A stretch of DNA of 49,819 nucleotides from an uncultured bacterium (lineage in GTDB: Bacteria > Oederibacteriota > PGYV01 > Palsa-1178), in contig CALAOR010000056.1 in assembly GCA_937889595.1 (NCBI GenBank), positions 1-49,819 on the forward strand. Direction: 5' to 3'. A program made the position numbers and the translations under genes. Under the pieces are notes generated by a model. That model worked only from the letters and a program-made list of their open reading frames with translations. It made no database searches and was not told the DNA's origin. This document shows positions 32,924 to 42,459 of the stretch, one piece after another (position 1 is the stretch's first letter; each line of letters opens with the position of its first letter).

Positions 32924-33499
32924 TCAAAACAGCTGTATCTGCATCGTTCCCCGGTTTGCTGGCATGACAGTAGCAGTTGTAGTATCATCATTGTTGCTTC
33001 CGTTCGTCATTATCAGCCAGTAAATGCCGTCCTGCGTAAGGGCAAAATCCTGGCCATTAGCGTCGTCAGCCATGGGTATTGTAAACGTCAATTGAGTCGT
33101 AGTCCCGTCGTCTGTTCCCGCTTTATTCGTTATATTGTCAATGGTATCTACCGGATGCGTGTGCCCGGACCCTTTGCAATCGGAAATAACCGCAGTAGTG
33201 CCGCCGGTCACGTATCCTATTATGATGTTCGCGCCATCCATATAGGGCTTGTTATTAAAACCGACAGCGACCCAACCCGTGGTAGGCGCGCTCAGTTTGC
33301 AGTCGAGGTTCGCGCCGTTCACTTTCCATTTGAAAGTGACACCCGCCGTTGTAGCACTCCAGTATCCGTCTGCTCCCGGCACCGGAGTCACCACTGCCGT
33401 CGGTAAAACTTCCGGGCTTGCCGGCGGTTTCGACGTGCATGTAACCATGACTGCCGCAAAAACAAACACGACTGCTGTAATCAAAATGATTTTCTTCAT
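32924..33499 (-). CDS. DOMON-domain lipoprotein
   Basis: The product is 191 residues. Its N-terminus is a signal peptide with lipobox VMVTC and a short Pro-rich linker. Residues ~45-190 match the DOMON fold: FKWKVNGANLDCKLSAPTTG, WVAVGFNN, YMDGANIIIGYV and GSGHTHPVD. In cytochrome-type DOMON domains the Met and His in such positions bind haem b, so Met in YMDGA and His in GHTHP are candidate ligands. It would act outside the cytoplasm in electron transfer or ligand binding. GGAGGAATG precedes the start. Confidence 0.8.
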   Translation of the reverse strand: MKKIILITAVVFVFAAVMVTCTSKPPASPEVLPTAVVTPVPGADGYWSATTAGVTFKWKVNGANLDCKLSAPTTGWVAVGFNNKPYMDGANIIIGYVTGGTTAVISDCKGSGHTHPVDTIDNITNKAGTDDGTTTQLTFTIPMADDANGQDFALTQDGIYWLIMTNGSNNDDTTTATVMPANRGTMQIQLF

Positions 33500-33557
33500 G
33501 TTTCATTCCTCCAAGTAATTCAAAAGTATTGTGATATTTTTAAGTTGTCGTTTAAGC

Positions 33558-34307
33558 TTACATGCTGATCAAGCGCATTATCTCGAACCCCAGGAAAAGG
33601 TCCTGGTTTGTCGTGCCGTGCATCAGGCCCCTTGTGCCTATCTCAGCCGAATTTCCAAGCCTTATGATGAACTGGTGCCCTGCAGTGTCGATCTTGAGCC
33701 CGAAGGAAAAACACCCTGTTGTATTGTTGCCAACTGCTTTAAGCACGGGATAATACTCGGCAAGCAGGCTTAAGTGCTTTATAGCCATTACACTTATGCC
33801 GATTCCCATCCCCGGATTTGTGTTATAACCATCATATCCGAGGTCGAGCGACAAATAAACCCTGTCATCCAGCAGCGGCACGGTCTGCAGGGAAAGCTGG
33901 TAAAAAAAATTCTGCACCACTGGTGACGCGTAATTTAAATCCTGATAATTCAAAAGCTGGACATCAAGCTGGGAATTAAAACCAAGCTGCGGGGTTTTTA
34001 AGACATAGCTTATGCCGGCTGTTTTTTCCCTGTGATATGATATATAAGCGATCTTTGCCTCGATACCCTCCCAGATCATGTAGCGGAGCCCGATCTTTAT
34101 GTTCGAGCCATAGTTTAAAACCGCAAAAAAATCGTCTTTGGGATAACTGTAGAACGACTGGGAAAATTTATGCTCGATCTCGAGGTACGTCTGCCCGTTT
34201 TCGAGCCCGGAAGGCACTGTCATATTGAGCATTGGATTTTCATACTGCCCCGCTGACACCATTGCCGCCGTAAGTACAAACAACATCGCAAACAAGATCC
34301 TTTTCAT
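33558..34307 (-). CDS. Outer-membrane beta-barrel-like protein (DUF5777-like)
   Basis: The product is 249 residues with a signal peptide at ~1-19. The mature protein is a series of amphipathic beta strands. The start (VPSGLENGQTYLEIEHKFSQ) and SNIKIGLRYMIWEGIEAKIA resemble the DUF5777 barrel family, which is often found beside extracytoplasmic redox proteins. The role is unknown. It lies upstream of the DOMON gene, and AAAAGGGAGG precedes its ATG. Confidence 0.65.
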   Translation of the reverse strand: MKRILFAMLFVLTAAMVSAGQYENPMLNMTVPSGLENGQTYLEIEHKFSQSFYSYPKDDFFAVLNYGSNIKIGLRYMIWEGIEAKIAYISYHREKTAGISYVLKTPQLGFNSQLDVQLLNYQDLNYASPVVQNFFYQLSLQTVPLLDDRVYLSLDLGYDGYNTNPGMGIGISVMAIKHLSLLAEYYPVLKAVGNNTTGCFSFGLKIDTAGHQFIIRLGNSAEIGTRGLMHGTTNQDLFLGFEIMRLISM

Positions 34308-34333
34308 ATTTCCTCCCTTTTAATCCTGTATTT

Positions 34334-34462
34334 TTATTGCCAATCATCCCTGTCCTTATGCAAGCGCGACGCTATATATGCAATGCCGAGCGTCGGAAAA
34401 CGGAAGACAGACCTGTCGTGTTTGGGCTTAAAAAACGGATATATGAGCAGTATGTTTTTCAT
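34334..34462 (-). pseudogene. Truncated N-terminus of a B12-binding radical SAM protein
   Basis: The 42-residue frame starts MKNILLIYPFFKPKHDRSVF and continues RFPTLGIAYIASRLHK. This is the typical beginning of the cobalamin-binding domain of B12-radical SAM enzymes (KxxLxxPP...PPLGxxYxAxxL pattern). It then stops within ten codons, and the ribosome site of the next gene begins. No ribosome site is seen before its ATG. It looks like a gene remnant, not a functional enzyme. Confidence 0.55.
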
Positions 34463-34659
34463 ATTACAATTATATTGAAATAAATACGGCTGGCCAACCC
34501 GTAAATCCGCCTTTAATCGACTTTTATCCACCCATGTTTTAATCATTAAAAACGCATTTAATTGTTTTGAATGAAAAATTATTTCTGTATAATGGTATGG
34601 GCTTTATAAAAACACGGGCCGGATTTCCTAAGGAGTCGGTTTAGCCTCACTTAAAGCGC

Positions 34660-34761
34660 TTATTTAAATACAAACGCCCTTATCATTGCCCCGGCAACCG
34701 CCGCCGCAAGCAGTATAACGCATACTATAATTAACATCCTGTTTATCACCGTTATGCGCAA
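34660..34761 (-). CDS. Small single-span membrane protein (33 residues)
   Basis: A 33-codon frame starts with TTG at 34761, 6 nt after GGAGG, and reads MRITVINRMLIIVCVILLAA then AVAGAMIRAFVFK. It has one transmembrane helix with a basic N-terminus. It begins 15 nt after the stop of the ferric-reductase-like gene, so it is probably in the same operon and may be a small accessory subunit. It is shorter than most gene finders accept. Confidence 0.5.
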   Translation of the reverse strand: MRITVINRMLIIVCVILLAAAVAGAMIRAFVFK

Positions 34762-34776
34762 TTTTTGCCTCCCTGT

Positions 34777-36102
34777 CTAATCCAGTAATGAGAATACCTC
34801 AATATCTATGTTTTCATCCGCCACACCCGCCTGTTTTAAGCCTGATACGGCTGACCTTACCATTTCTTTCGGCCCGGACGCGAGGAACATCTTTCCGCTT
34901 ATATCGTTCCCGCAAAGCCTTAATATTCTTTCACCGTCAATATGCCCTGTTTCTCCGGACCAGTTTTTTCCCGGCCCGCTCAAAACATGCACTACCGACA
35001 GAGCCGGTTTCCCTGTTCTTTCGATCCTTTCCAGTTCCGTGCGGAACGCGATGTCCTCCTCGTTCCTGTCCGCATATATTAAAAGCACCTTTTCCGCAGA
35101 TCCCGCCGAGTTTAAGTGCCTTAACATACTGATAAAAGGCGTTATCCCTATGCCTCCGGCTATGAACACAAACCCATTGACGGGTTTGAAGTAAATATAG
35201 GAGAATTTACCGAACGGCATATAAATGTCCGCGTTGTCCCCGGGCCTTGTATCTTTGATAGTGGAAGTAAAATCGCCGAGGTCTTTAATGGTCGAACAAA
35301 TGTGTTTTTTATCGGCCGGGTCCGAAGATATGGTCCAGTGATGTTCTTCCACAGGCAGCTTTTTATCCCTGTGAAAAGTTATGAACTGGAACTGCCCGGG
35401 CGCATATGCTGGAATTTCCGCGCCTTCCGGAGGCGACATTTTTACGGTCCAGATATCTTTTGTTTCCTGTATTACTTCATCCACGCGGTACGGTTTCTTG
35501 CCCAGTATATAAGGCCTTAAGAACCTGTGGTAAAAAAACAGTACAAGCGCCGCGCATGGTAATATTATCCAGAGAACGGTTAAAACACTGGAATGTGTAA
35601 TATCACGGCCCGCAAAAGAGCTGTGAATGAAAACAGCGGCAATCAGGAGCACGGCCATAACATCGTGCAGTATCCTCCATGCCTCATATTTCATCTTTAA
35701 CCCCCGCTGCCATGAGGCTGTTGCCACGTTGAGTACCAATAAAAGCATCGCGCCTTTTCCAAGCAGTATGTACCATGGCAATTTCATACTTGTTATCAAG
35801 TCCCACCCGCCTACCCCGATAGCGAGCAATATTGGGTGTGCTATCACAAGAGCGGCTCCAAATACCACGATGTGCCTGTGGAACCTCAACACCATATCAA
35901 AACCGAAATATTTTTCGATCCATTTAATACGCGATGCCAGGGCTACCTGCATTATTATTATCATAATGCCGGTCAGGGCAAACGCCCTTCCAAGCTCATA
36001 AAGAAAACTTTTGTGCATATCCGGTACGTAAGCTATGGATATGGCTAACGGGGCCAGGATAATTGCAATGTAACTTAATACCGGGATCCATCCTTTGCGC
36101 AA
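34777..36102 (-). CDS. Ferric-reductase-like flavocytochrome
   Basis: The product is 441 residues. Residues ~1-205 have six or seven membrane helices with a ferric-reductase/NOX-type haem b arrangement: FHRHIVVFGAALVIAHP and ILHDVMAVLLIAAVFIHSS place paired histidines in two helices. Residues ~205-310 are the FAD domain (EEHHWTISSDP in place of HPFSIAS). Residues ~315-441 bind NAD(P)H (FIAGGIGITPFISML, ASGPKEMV). It should move electrons across the membrane from NAD(P)H. The start is TTG, 6 nt after GGAGG. A DOMON protein and a Cys-containing exported protein nearby could be partners. Confidence 0.88.
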   Translation of the reverse strand: MRKGWIPVLSYIAIILAPLAISIAYVPDMHKSFLYELGRAFALTGIMIIIMQVALASRIKWIEKYFGFDMVLRFHRHIVVFGAALVIAHPILLAIGVGGWDLITSMKLPWYILLGKGAMLLLVLNVATASWQRGLKMKYEAWRILHDVMAVLLIAAVFIHSSFAGRDITHSSVLTVLWIILPCAALVLFFYHRFLRPYILGKKPYRVDEVIQETKDIWTVKMSPPEGAEIPAYAPGQFQFITFHRDKKLPVEEHHWTISSDPADKKHICSTIKDLGDFTSTIKDTRPGDNADIYMPFGKFSYIYFKPVNGFVFIAGGIGITPFISMLRHLNSAGSAEKVLLIYADRNEEDIAFRTELERIERTGKPALSVVHVLSGPGKNWSGETGHIDGERILRLCGNDISGKMFLASGPKEMVRSAVSGLKQAGVADENIDIEVFSLLD

Positions 36103-36170
36103 TATTTACCTCCGTTTTGAATGTTTTTTCCGCAGTCAAGCTTGCTTTCGATTGCGGCTGCCTGCCTGTA

Positions 36171-36213
36171 TAAAAAACAAAAGAGCCCAGCAAAAATTGC
36201 TTTGAGCTCTTTT
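36171..36213 (-). terminator. Intrinsic terminator between the Cys-rich small gene and the reductase
   Basis: On the minus strand AAAAGAGC (36206-36213) pairs with GCTCTTTT (36179-36186), with an inner AGCAA/TTGCT stem, followed by GTTTTTT. It closes the small gene at 36238 and lies ~70 nt upstream of the reductase start. Confidence 0.8.
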
Positions 36214-36237
36214 GTTTTTAACTGTTCAAAATGCTTG

Positions 36238-36327
36238 TTAGCAGCTGCACTTTGTCACGGGCTTACCGCATCCGGAACAAGTTTTTACTTTTTTTACAGC
36301 AGCTTTTGCCTTTTTTTTCATCGCCAT
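36238..36327 (-). CDS. 29-residue protein with CxxC and CxC, probable metal binder
   Basis: The frame reads MAMKKKAKAAVKKVK then TCSGCGKPVTKCSC. A basic N-terminal stretch is followed by four cysteines in a CxxC...CxC arrangement, enough for one zinc or iron site. AAGGAGG lies 6 nt before the ATG and an intrinsic terminator follows, so it looks like a complete gene of its own. The basic tail suggests nucleic-acid contact. I do not recognise a named family. Confidence 0.7.
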   Translation of the reverse strand: MAMKKKAKAAVKKVKTCSGCGKPVTKCSC

Positions 36328-36391
36328 AATTAACCTCCTTTGAAACAGTCTGTTTTACGATTATGTACATTCGTCCGCGCTTTATAGTATG

Positions 36392-37663
36392 CTACCTGCT
36401 GTTCCCGCCTGCCTGATCATTTTCGGTCTGCCCGGGGTTATACGGGTTGCCGCTGCCGTCAAACATGTCGAAAGAATTGTCATTGAGCGTTAAAATTATC
36501 TCGAGCGGCCTTCCATTGCCCGTATCCGAAAATTTTACGTCCTTAACGCCTGAGGCAAGGTAAACCGGGTTAAACACCGGCGGATTTAACGTATCATACA
36601 TGAATGCATCCTGCGTATCCGCAATCACTTTTACCATCCTTGACCTGTCCGGGCTTGTGAAAGCCAGCGTATTGCCGCTATCCGGCACGGTCACGGCAAC
36701 ATTATCCTCCGCCGAGTTGACGGGTATATAATTGGCGTTGTTATAACAGTACAGGTCCCCTATGTGATACGGGTCCTGCCACCACCAGAATCCGTCATTC
36801 CAGAAGCACCAGCGGTCATAATCTCCGTCATACAACCACCAGCGGTTATTGTAATTGCGGGTCCAGAAATACTGATTGCCCGCATACCAGCCATACCAGT
36901 GATATCCGAAATTATCTATGTAGTGGCAATAGTTGAAATTTTTGTCATTATGCCAGTAGTAACGGTTTGCCTGGATTTCAGTACGGTTAAGGCCGCGGAT
37001 AGTATCCTGCCAGGGTGAATTGTTGACCATGGACATTTGCGCGCGGACAGCCTTATCATTGAAATTCCGGGAAGAAACTGCGGCAGCATGCAAGGGGCGG
37101 TTATCAAAGCCTGTTTTGGGATAAACAATAATGGAATGCGCTTTATCGGTATGGATGACATCTTCCCTGTTTGTTATATAGCCGGGTTCGGATACTACGC
37201 CGAGTTTTTTCAATTTTTGGCGCACATAATCCGGTTCGTAAGGGTGGTGATGCGATACGATTGCCGCAGGTTTGGCGTTAATTGCGTTTTTATTCCCGGG
37301 CTCATTTAAGCCGTTTTTTTGTTTCTGCGTCCAAGCCAAATTCAGGAGCCACTGTCTGCTGCGGCTGTTCGGCGTCCATTTAAGCCTGCCGTAATATGGC
37401 ACGCTGTTTGCCTGTTTTAAGGCTGTATTATTTTGCTGCTGGCCCGGAAAGTTCCTGTTATATGCGCCGCTTGACGGACGGTTCATATCAATTATCACGG
37501 GCTGTTGCGTTTCGGCCTTTCCATTGACATGCACGGCAAGCTGTTTATCCGTTTCTGCCACTATGCCGACGCGGTCATCCCGTGAACTGCCGTTGTCCCG
37601 CGCCACGGAAACCATGGCCGGCACTAAAATCATTGCCAGAGCAAATATTGTTATACGTTTCAT
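36392..37663 (-). CDS. Secreted protein with an aromatic-rich segment
   Basis: The product is 423 residues with a signal peptide at ~1-21. The first half is polar and low in known motifs. Residues ~235-315 are strikingly rich in Trp, Tyr, His, Asn and Asp (for example GYHWYGWYAGNQYFWTRNY and FWNDGFWWWQDPYH). The C-terminal ~100 residues look like a small beta domain. Such Trp/Tyr repeats occur in exported proteins of several candidate phyla, with possible surface-binding roles. No catalytic motif is seen. A GAGGTG ribosome site precedes the start. Confidence 0.75.
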   Translation of the reverse strand: MKRITIFALAMILVPAMVSVARDNGSSRDDRVGIVAETDKQLAVHVNGKAETQQPVIIDMNRPSSGAYNRNFPGQQQNNTALKQANSVPYYGRLKWTPNSRSRQWLLNLAWTQKQKNGLNEPGNKNAINAKPAAIVSHHHPYEPDYVRQKLKKLGVVSEPGYITNREDVIHTDKAHSIIVYPKTGFDNRPLHAAAVSSRNFNDKAVRAQMSMVNNSPWQDTIRGLNRTEIQANRYYWHNDKNFNYCHYIDNFGYHWYGWYAGNQYFWTRNYNNRWWLYDGDYDRWCFWNDGFWWWQDPYHIGDLYCYNNANYIPVNSAEDNVAVTVPDSGNTLAFTSPDRSRMVKVIADTQDAFMYDTLNPPVFNPVYLASGVKDVKFSDTGNGRPLEIILTLNDNSFDMFDGSGNPYNPGQTENDQAGGNSR

Positions 37664-37824
37664 ATTTTCACCTCATCTTAAGTATTCGGCATACCTTTGA
37701 TAAATAATAATATATGGAATACTCAAATCCGACTATAACGGTTTTCCGCTTATTATTGACTTTTTTCTGGACAAGCAATATTGCAAGACAGGCGCTTTTG
37801 CGCGGTTCGCGGCTTGATACGTTC

Positions 37825-39462
37825 CTATTTCAGCTTTCTGTACCTTTTTATCAACGCGTTTGTAGAACTATCGTGCTTTAAAACCGGCTCTTCTTTGGCT
37901 TCCAATTCCGGCACTATCTTCTCTGCCAGCACTTTTCCCAGCTGCACTCCCCACTGGTCAAAGGCGTTTATGTCCCAAACAGCCGCCTGTGTGAATACGC
38001 AGTGCTCGTACATGGCGATCAGCATACCGAGGGCGTTGGGCGTAAGTTTATCCATTAATATCATGGTTGACGGCTTATTGCCTTCGAATGTTTTGTGGCT
38101 TACCAGATTGTCGGGCGCGCCGTCGGCTTTTACTTCCCCGGCTGTTTTACCGAACGCCAGCGCTTCTGCCTGGGCAAATACATTGGCCAATAAAATGTCA
38201 TGGTGATTACCCGTCGGATTCAATGATTTCGCGAAGGCTATAAAATCGCACGGGATAAGTTTTGTTCCCTGGTGTATGAGCTGGTAAAACGAGTGCTGGC
38301 CGTTCGTGCCGGGCTCGCCCCAGTATATGGACCCTGTCTGGTAATCGACCCTGGCGCCCTCCATGGTTACCTGCTTGCCGTTGCTTTCCATGGTCATCTG
38401 CTGGAGGTAAGCCGGGAACCGTTTTAAATACTGTTCATATGGCAGTACGGCGTTTGTTTCAGCGTTGAAAAAATTTATATACCATATACCTAAAAGCCCC
38501 ATTAAAACCGGTATGTTTTTTTCAAACGGGGTTGTCCTGAAATGCTCATCCATCCGGTGGAAACCGTCAAGCATGGCGCGGAAATTATCCGGGCCGAACG
38601 CTATCATATTGGAAAGGCCTATGGCCGATGTCATTGAATACCTGCCTCCGACCCAGTCCCAGAATTCGAACATATTTGCGGTGTCTATGCCGAACTTGGA
38701 TACTTCCGCGGTATTTGTCGATACCGCCACAAAATGCTTTGCGACAGCGGCCTGGTCTTTGAGCGACTTTAACACCCACGCGCGTGCCGTGCGCGCGTTT
38801 GTCATGGTTTCAAGGGTTGTAAATGTTTTGGACGACACTATAAACAGCGTATCTTCCGCGTTTAAATCCTGCGTGGCTTCCGCAAAATCCGTGTCATCAA
38901 CATTTGAAACAAACCTGAAAGTCAATCCGCGCATGGTGTATGACTTCAGGGCTTCATACGCCATAACCGGCCCCAGATCAGATCCGCCTATGCCTATGTT
39001 CACAATATTTCTGATTGTTTTGCCTGTATAGCCTTTCCATAAGCCTTTTCTGACCTTATCGGCAAAAACCGCCATTTTATCAAGCACAGCGTGAACGGGA
39101 ACGACTACATCCACGCCGTCAACCATTATGGATTTTCCCTTTGGCGTGCGCAGGGCTATATGCAAAACGCTCCTGTTTTCAGTCGTATTGATCCTGTCGC
39201 CCCTGAACATGACGTCTATTTTAGCCTTCAGGCCGGATTCTTCAGCCAGTTTGACAAGCAGTTTCAATGTCTCATCATTTACCCTGTGCTTTGAATAATC
39301 AAAATAAACGCCTTCCGCGTCTATCACCATGCGGCTGCCGCGGTTTGGATCAGACGCGAACAATTCGCGCAGGTGCGCGTCTTTAATTTTTTCAAAGTTG
39401 CTTTTTAAAGCCTTCCATGAGGCAAGTCCCGTCAAGCCTGTTTTTGCGGCGGCCATTTTCAT
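37825..39462 (-). CDS. pgi: Glucose-6-phosphate isomerase
   Basis: The product is 545 residues, the length of the long bacterial/eukaryotic form. It interconverts glucose-6-phosphate and fructose-6-phosphate. [46 protein letters not shown], the catalytic Glu segment [11 protein letters not shown], and [14 protein letters not shown] are all present. Its start overlaps the murJ stop by 4 nt, so the two are translated together, an unusual pairing of central metabolism with cell-wall export. Confidence 0.97.
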   Translation of the reverse strand: MKMAAAKTGLTGLASWKALKSNFEKIKDAHLRELFASDPNRGSRMVIDAEGVYFDYSKHRVNDETLKLLVKLAEESGLKAKIDVMFRGDRINTTENRSVLHIALRTPKGKSIMVDGVDVVVPVHAVLDKMAVFADKVRKGLWKGYTGKTIRNIVNIGIGGSDLGPVMAYEALKSYTMRGLTFRFVSNVDDTDFAEATQDLNAEDTLFIVSSKTFTTLETMTNARTARAWVLKSLKDQAAVAKHFVAVSTNTAEVSKFGIDTANMFEFWDWVGGRYSMTSAIGLSNMIAFGPDNFRAMLDGFHRMDEHFRTTPFEKNIPVLMGLLGIWYINFFNAETNAVLPYEQYLKRFPAYLQQMTMESNGKQVTMEGARVDYQTGSIYWGEPGTNGQHSFYQLIHQGTKLIPCDFIAFAKSLNPTGNHHDILLANVFAQAEALAFGKTAGEVKADGAPDNLVSHKTFEGNKPSTMILMDKLTPNALGMLIAMYEHCVFTQAAVWDINAFDQWGVQLGKVLAEKIVPELEAKEEPVLKHDSSTNALIKRYRKLK

Positions 39463-41060
39463 CTCTCCTGTGGTTGATTTTTAATTTTTAACTTTTCTTT
39501 TATCATGTTCATGAATGTCTTTGCCTCATGTACCCGGAATAAAGGCAGCAGAACCGCATATACCGCGGTGCCCGCAAGCATGCAGATAAAAACGATCAGC
39601 GCGTTCGCTTTCCGGGAATACACCGTATTCCACATGCCCGCAAGATACGCGTTAAGGAAATAAACACAAATCCCCATTATCAATGATATGAAAGTGATTT
39701 TCAGCAGGTATATCAAAAGTTCCTTTGTCTTCATATCCCCCACGAGTTTTTCCGCATAATGATATAACAGCCAGTACTGCACTATGCCGCCTATGGCGGT
39801 CGCTGCGGCCAGCCCCAAAAAATTAAACGGCCGCATAAGGGCCAGACAGAGTATTATATTAAGCGCCATCACAAAAGAACTGATCTTTACCGCGATTGCC
39901 GCCTTGTCCAAGGCATAAAAAACCTGCGTAAGTATCTTTATCCCCGTGAATGCAAACACAGCCACGCAATAAACGCTGCTTACTTTGGCAGTATTTACGG
40001 CATCGGCATAGGTAAAGCGGCCGTAATGCAGCAGGAGCGCGTTAATCGGAAGACTCATAAATATCAGCCCTGCTGAGGCCGGTATGGTGATGAAAAATGC
40101 CTGCTTTAAGGATGAGTGAATCGTATTCCTTAAGGATTCAAGATCATTGCGCGCGGCATACTGTGATATGTACGGAAAAGAAACCGTGGCTATGGCTACC
40201 CCGAATACGCCGAAAGGCAGCTGCATCAGCCGGTTGCCGTAATACAGGTATGTAACGGCGCCTCCTGTAAGGAATGACGCCAGTATGGTGTTAACCAGGA
40301 GGTTTATCTGCGTAACCGACTGCGCTATTGTCGCTGGAAGCATTAGCTTACCTATTTTTCTTAAACCGGGTTCCTTAAGGTCAATGAAAAATTTAAATTT
40401 ATACCCCTCATTTATAGCGGGTATCCACTGTATGATTATCTGCAATACCGCGCCTATCAAAGCGCCGATGACCCAGCCATAAACCTGTTTCTCGGGCGTA
40501 TTCCCAAAAAGCGGGCATATCCACAGCCCGGCGGCTATCATGGCCACATTTAAAACGACAGGCGCAAAAGCAGGCATGGAAAATTTTTTGAGCGAGTTCA
40601 ATACCCCTAAAAAAAGCGCGGCAATGGAAATGAAGTATATGAACGGGAAAAGGTACCTTGTTAGCTGTACCGTAAGGGCGAACTTAGCCGCGTCTTTTAT
40701 GAAGCCCGGAGCCATGACCCTGACTATCGGGTCCGCAAAAACCACACCAAGCGCCGTCAATAATATGAGGATGATGTTCAGGACGGTCAGGACATTTGAC
40801 GTGAGAAGCCAGACATCTTCCTTTTTCTTTTTTTCAAGGTATTCGGTAAAAACGGGTATGAAAGCCGAGGACAGCGCGCCCTCCGCAAGCAGGTTCCTCA
40901 GCATGTTCGGTATGCGGAAAGCCACAAAAAAAGCGTCGGATGCCATCCCGACCCCGAGTAGGGCCGCATTTAAGGCGTCCCTTAAGTATCCTAAAACCCG
41001 CGACAACATCGTTATCGCGCTGACTATGACCGCTGATTTAGCTATGTGTTTGGTGGACAT
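39459..41060 (-). CDS. murJ: Lipid II flippase MurJ
   Basis: The product is 533 residues with ~14 membrane helices. It moves lipid II across the inner membrane for peptidoglycan synthesis. [48 protein letters not shown] and the later [20 protein letters not shown] are typical of MurJ/MviN. It begins 16 nt after the stop of the gene at 41077 without a clear ribosome site, and overlaps pgi. Confidence 0.94.
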   Translation of the reverse strand: MSTKHIAKSAVIVSAITMLSRVLGYLRDALNAALLGVGMASDAFFVAFRIPNMLRNLLAEGALSSAFIPVFTEYLEKKKKEDVWLLTSNVLTVLNIILILLTALGVVFADPIVRVMAPGFIKDAAKFALTVQLTRYLFPFIYFISIAALFLGVLNSLKKFSMPAFAPVVLNVAMIAAGLWICPLFGNTPEKQVYGWVIGALIGAVLQIIIQWIPAINEGYKFKFFIDLKEPGLRKIGKLMLPATIAQSVTQINLLVNTILASFLTGGAVTYLYYGNRLMQLPFGVFGVAIATVSFPYISQYAARNDLESLRNTIHSSLKQAFFITIPASAGLIFMSLPINALLLHYGRFTYADAVNTAKVSSVYCVAVFAFTGIKILTQVFYALDKAAIAVKISSFVMALNIILCLALMRPFNFLGLAAATAIGGIVQYWLLYHYAEKLVGDMKTKELLIYLLKITFISLIMGICVYFLNAYLAGMWNTVYSRKANALIVFICMLAGTAVYAVLLPLFRVHEAKTFMNMIKEKLKIKNQPQER

Positions 41061-41076
41061 GAAATATTATATTGTC

Positions 41077-41703
41077 TTAAAAGGACGTGCTTGCCAGCAG
41101 GAACTTAACCTCAAGGCCCGCGTTCCAATCCCTGATATTAACCGGATCCTTCGCGATCGAATAGTTCATGGTATTTGATATGGAAATAAAACCGCCCTGC
41201 AGCGCCATCGCAATGCCTATTCCCTGTAAGTCGTGGCTTTTAGCCATCAGGGCAAGCGCCGTGCCAACAACCAGGTGCCCCACCCCGGACCATGCGTGCC
41301 ATCCGCAATCATCGATCATTTTCAGCCGTGCTTTTTCCGGGTCCGTTATTTTATCCACATAATTTATATTTATGACTGCCAACGCTGTTTCAACAACACC
41401 GTAAATAAAATTGCCTATTCCGATCCCTCTGGCAAATCCGTTGCTTTCCGCACCCGGCTGCCCGACAGGCGCGCGGCCGCTCCAATTGTTGTTGCTTATT
41501 GCGATAACAGCGCCGCTTGCCAGCGACAATCCCGCCCAACACATGAATATGTTCGAGGCGGTTTCAGTGTGCCTTATGGGGTCATATACAATAATAGTCT
41601 TTGCTTTTGCCGGAGTTGTATTGCCCCCCGCAATTGCAATGTCATCAGCCATCAGCATGCCTGCCAGCAAAACAAAAATCAGTAATAAAGCTATTTTTTT
41701 CAT
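41077..41703 (-). CDS. Exported or membrane protein of unknown function
   Basis: The product is 208 residues with a signal peptide at ~1-19. The mature part has several weakly hydrophobic stretches (SNIFMCWAGLSLASGAVIAI, GFARGIGIGNFIYGVVETAL, VGHLVVGTALALMA) that may cross or line a membrane. A Gly-rich pattern with conserved-looking FN/GN spots suggests a structural protein. I do not recognise the family. It has a good promoter and leads the murJ-pgi operon. Confidence 0.65.
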   Translation of the reverse strand: MKKIALLLIFVLLAGMLMADDIAIAGGNTTPAKAKTIIVYDPIRHTETASNIFMCWAGLSLASGAVIAISNNNWSGRAPVGQPGAESNGFARGIGIGNFIYGVVETALAVININYVDKITDPEKARLKMIDDCGWHAWSGVGHLVVGTALALMAKSHDLQGIGIAMALQGGFISISNTMNYSIAKDPVNIRDWNAGLEVKFLLASTSF

Positions 41704-42009
41704 TTAAGCCCTCCTTTTAATTTTTTATATTATACAACACAAAAACGGCTTTTACAAACAAAATGAGGGGTTTTTACCGGTGTTTTTATGGTTATAATGA
41801 TACTGTATGAAAAGGCCTTTATGATAAGGTCATATACGGCACAGGCCATGAAGAAAATCGGCCTGAACTGGATACGATAAAAATTTTCACGGTTTTATGG
41901 GATTTTCCGGCAATATCATAATATAACGAAAATCGTATCTTTGCCTTTAATCCTTGATTTCACCCGTGCGTGTACTTTAAGTTGTATGCGCTTTGGGACT
42001 AAATAAAAA
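41704..42009. other. Gap holding a promoter but no accepted gene
   Basis: The 306-bp gap carries the minus-strand promoter of the 41077 gene near its left end. A plus-strand TATAAT at 41793-41798 precedes a 19-codon plus-strand frame (41821-41880, MIRSYTAQAMKKIGLNWIR) that is too short to accept as a gene. Nothing else is recognisable. Confidence 0.5.
41729..41757 (-). promoter_or_regulatory. Promoter of the 41077-murJ-pgi operon
   Basis: On the minus strand -10 TATAAT (41729-41734) lies 17 nt after -35 TTGTAA (41752-41757), about 25 nt before the ATG with an AGGAGGG ribosome site. Confidence 0.65.
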
Positions 42010-42402
42010 TCAAACTGCCGTTTTCAGCCTTTTAATTATAAGGTTGTCTATATAGTCTTTATCTTTGTCCCTCAAAAACAAAAATTCAACATCAGCCTCA
42101 AAAAGCCCGGGTTGGGTTTCCGACTGCTCGCAGTTTAATATGCCGCAGCAGGCTTTCATGGTTGTTTTTAATTCCGGCTCGTTTACGTCTATTTCAACCA
42201 GCATTGCGTCGCATGTCCTGACTTCCTCTTTCATAAGCAGCGTCATTCCTCTTTTGTAAAGGCAAATTACCTCGGCATTTTTCTGGAGGCCCTGCGAGTC
42301 GCTGTCATCTCTCTTGAGGATTTTATACCGGGCTTTTGCATTTAAGAAGATCTTCAAACCGAAGCGCTCATTGTACATTTCTTCGATATAATCCGGGAAC
42401 AT
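42010..42402 (-). CDS. Cytosolic protein, possibly PilZ-like
   Basis: The product is 130 residues from the ATG at 42402 (GAGGTG 6 nt upstream; an in-frame GTG at 42411 lies too close to that site). It has no signal peptide. The arrangement NAKARYKILKRDD, then a stretch of beta strands (GMTLLMKEEV, AMLVEIDV, LFEADVEFLFL) and a final helix (DYIDNLIIKRL) suggests a PilZ-type barrel. The expected DxSxxG motif that binds cyclic-di-GMP is not seen. Function is therefore unassigned. Confidence 0.55.
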   Translation of the reverse strand: MFPDYIEEMYNERFGLKIFLNAKARYKILKRDDSDSQGLQKNAEVICLYKRGMTLLMKEEVRTCDAMLVEIDVNEPELKTTMKACCGILNCEQSETQPGLFEADVEFLFLRDKDKDYIDNLIIKRLKTAV

Positions 42403-42459
42403 TGAGCCCACCTCTTTTCTTCAGTTTTACTGCAATTTTTGTCTCTTTTATAGTCTTAC

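Noticed and set aside
34588-34650. A plus-strand TATAAT with possible small RNA
   Set aside because: No good -35 box, no terminator and no clear hairpin follow.
41821-41880. A 19-codon plus-strand frame (MIRSYTAQAMKKIG...) after a TATAAT box
   Set aside because: It faintly recalls the start of adenylosuccinate lyase (MIxRYTxPEM) but is too short, and nothing continues in any frame.
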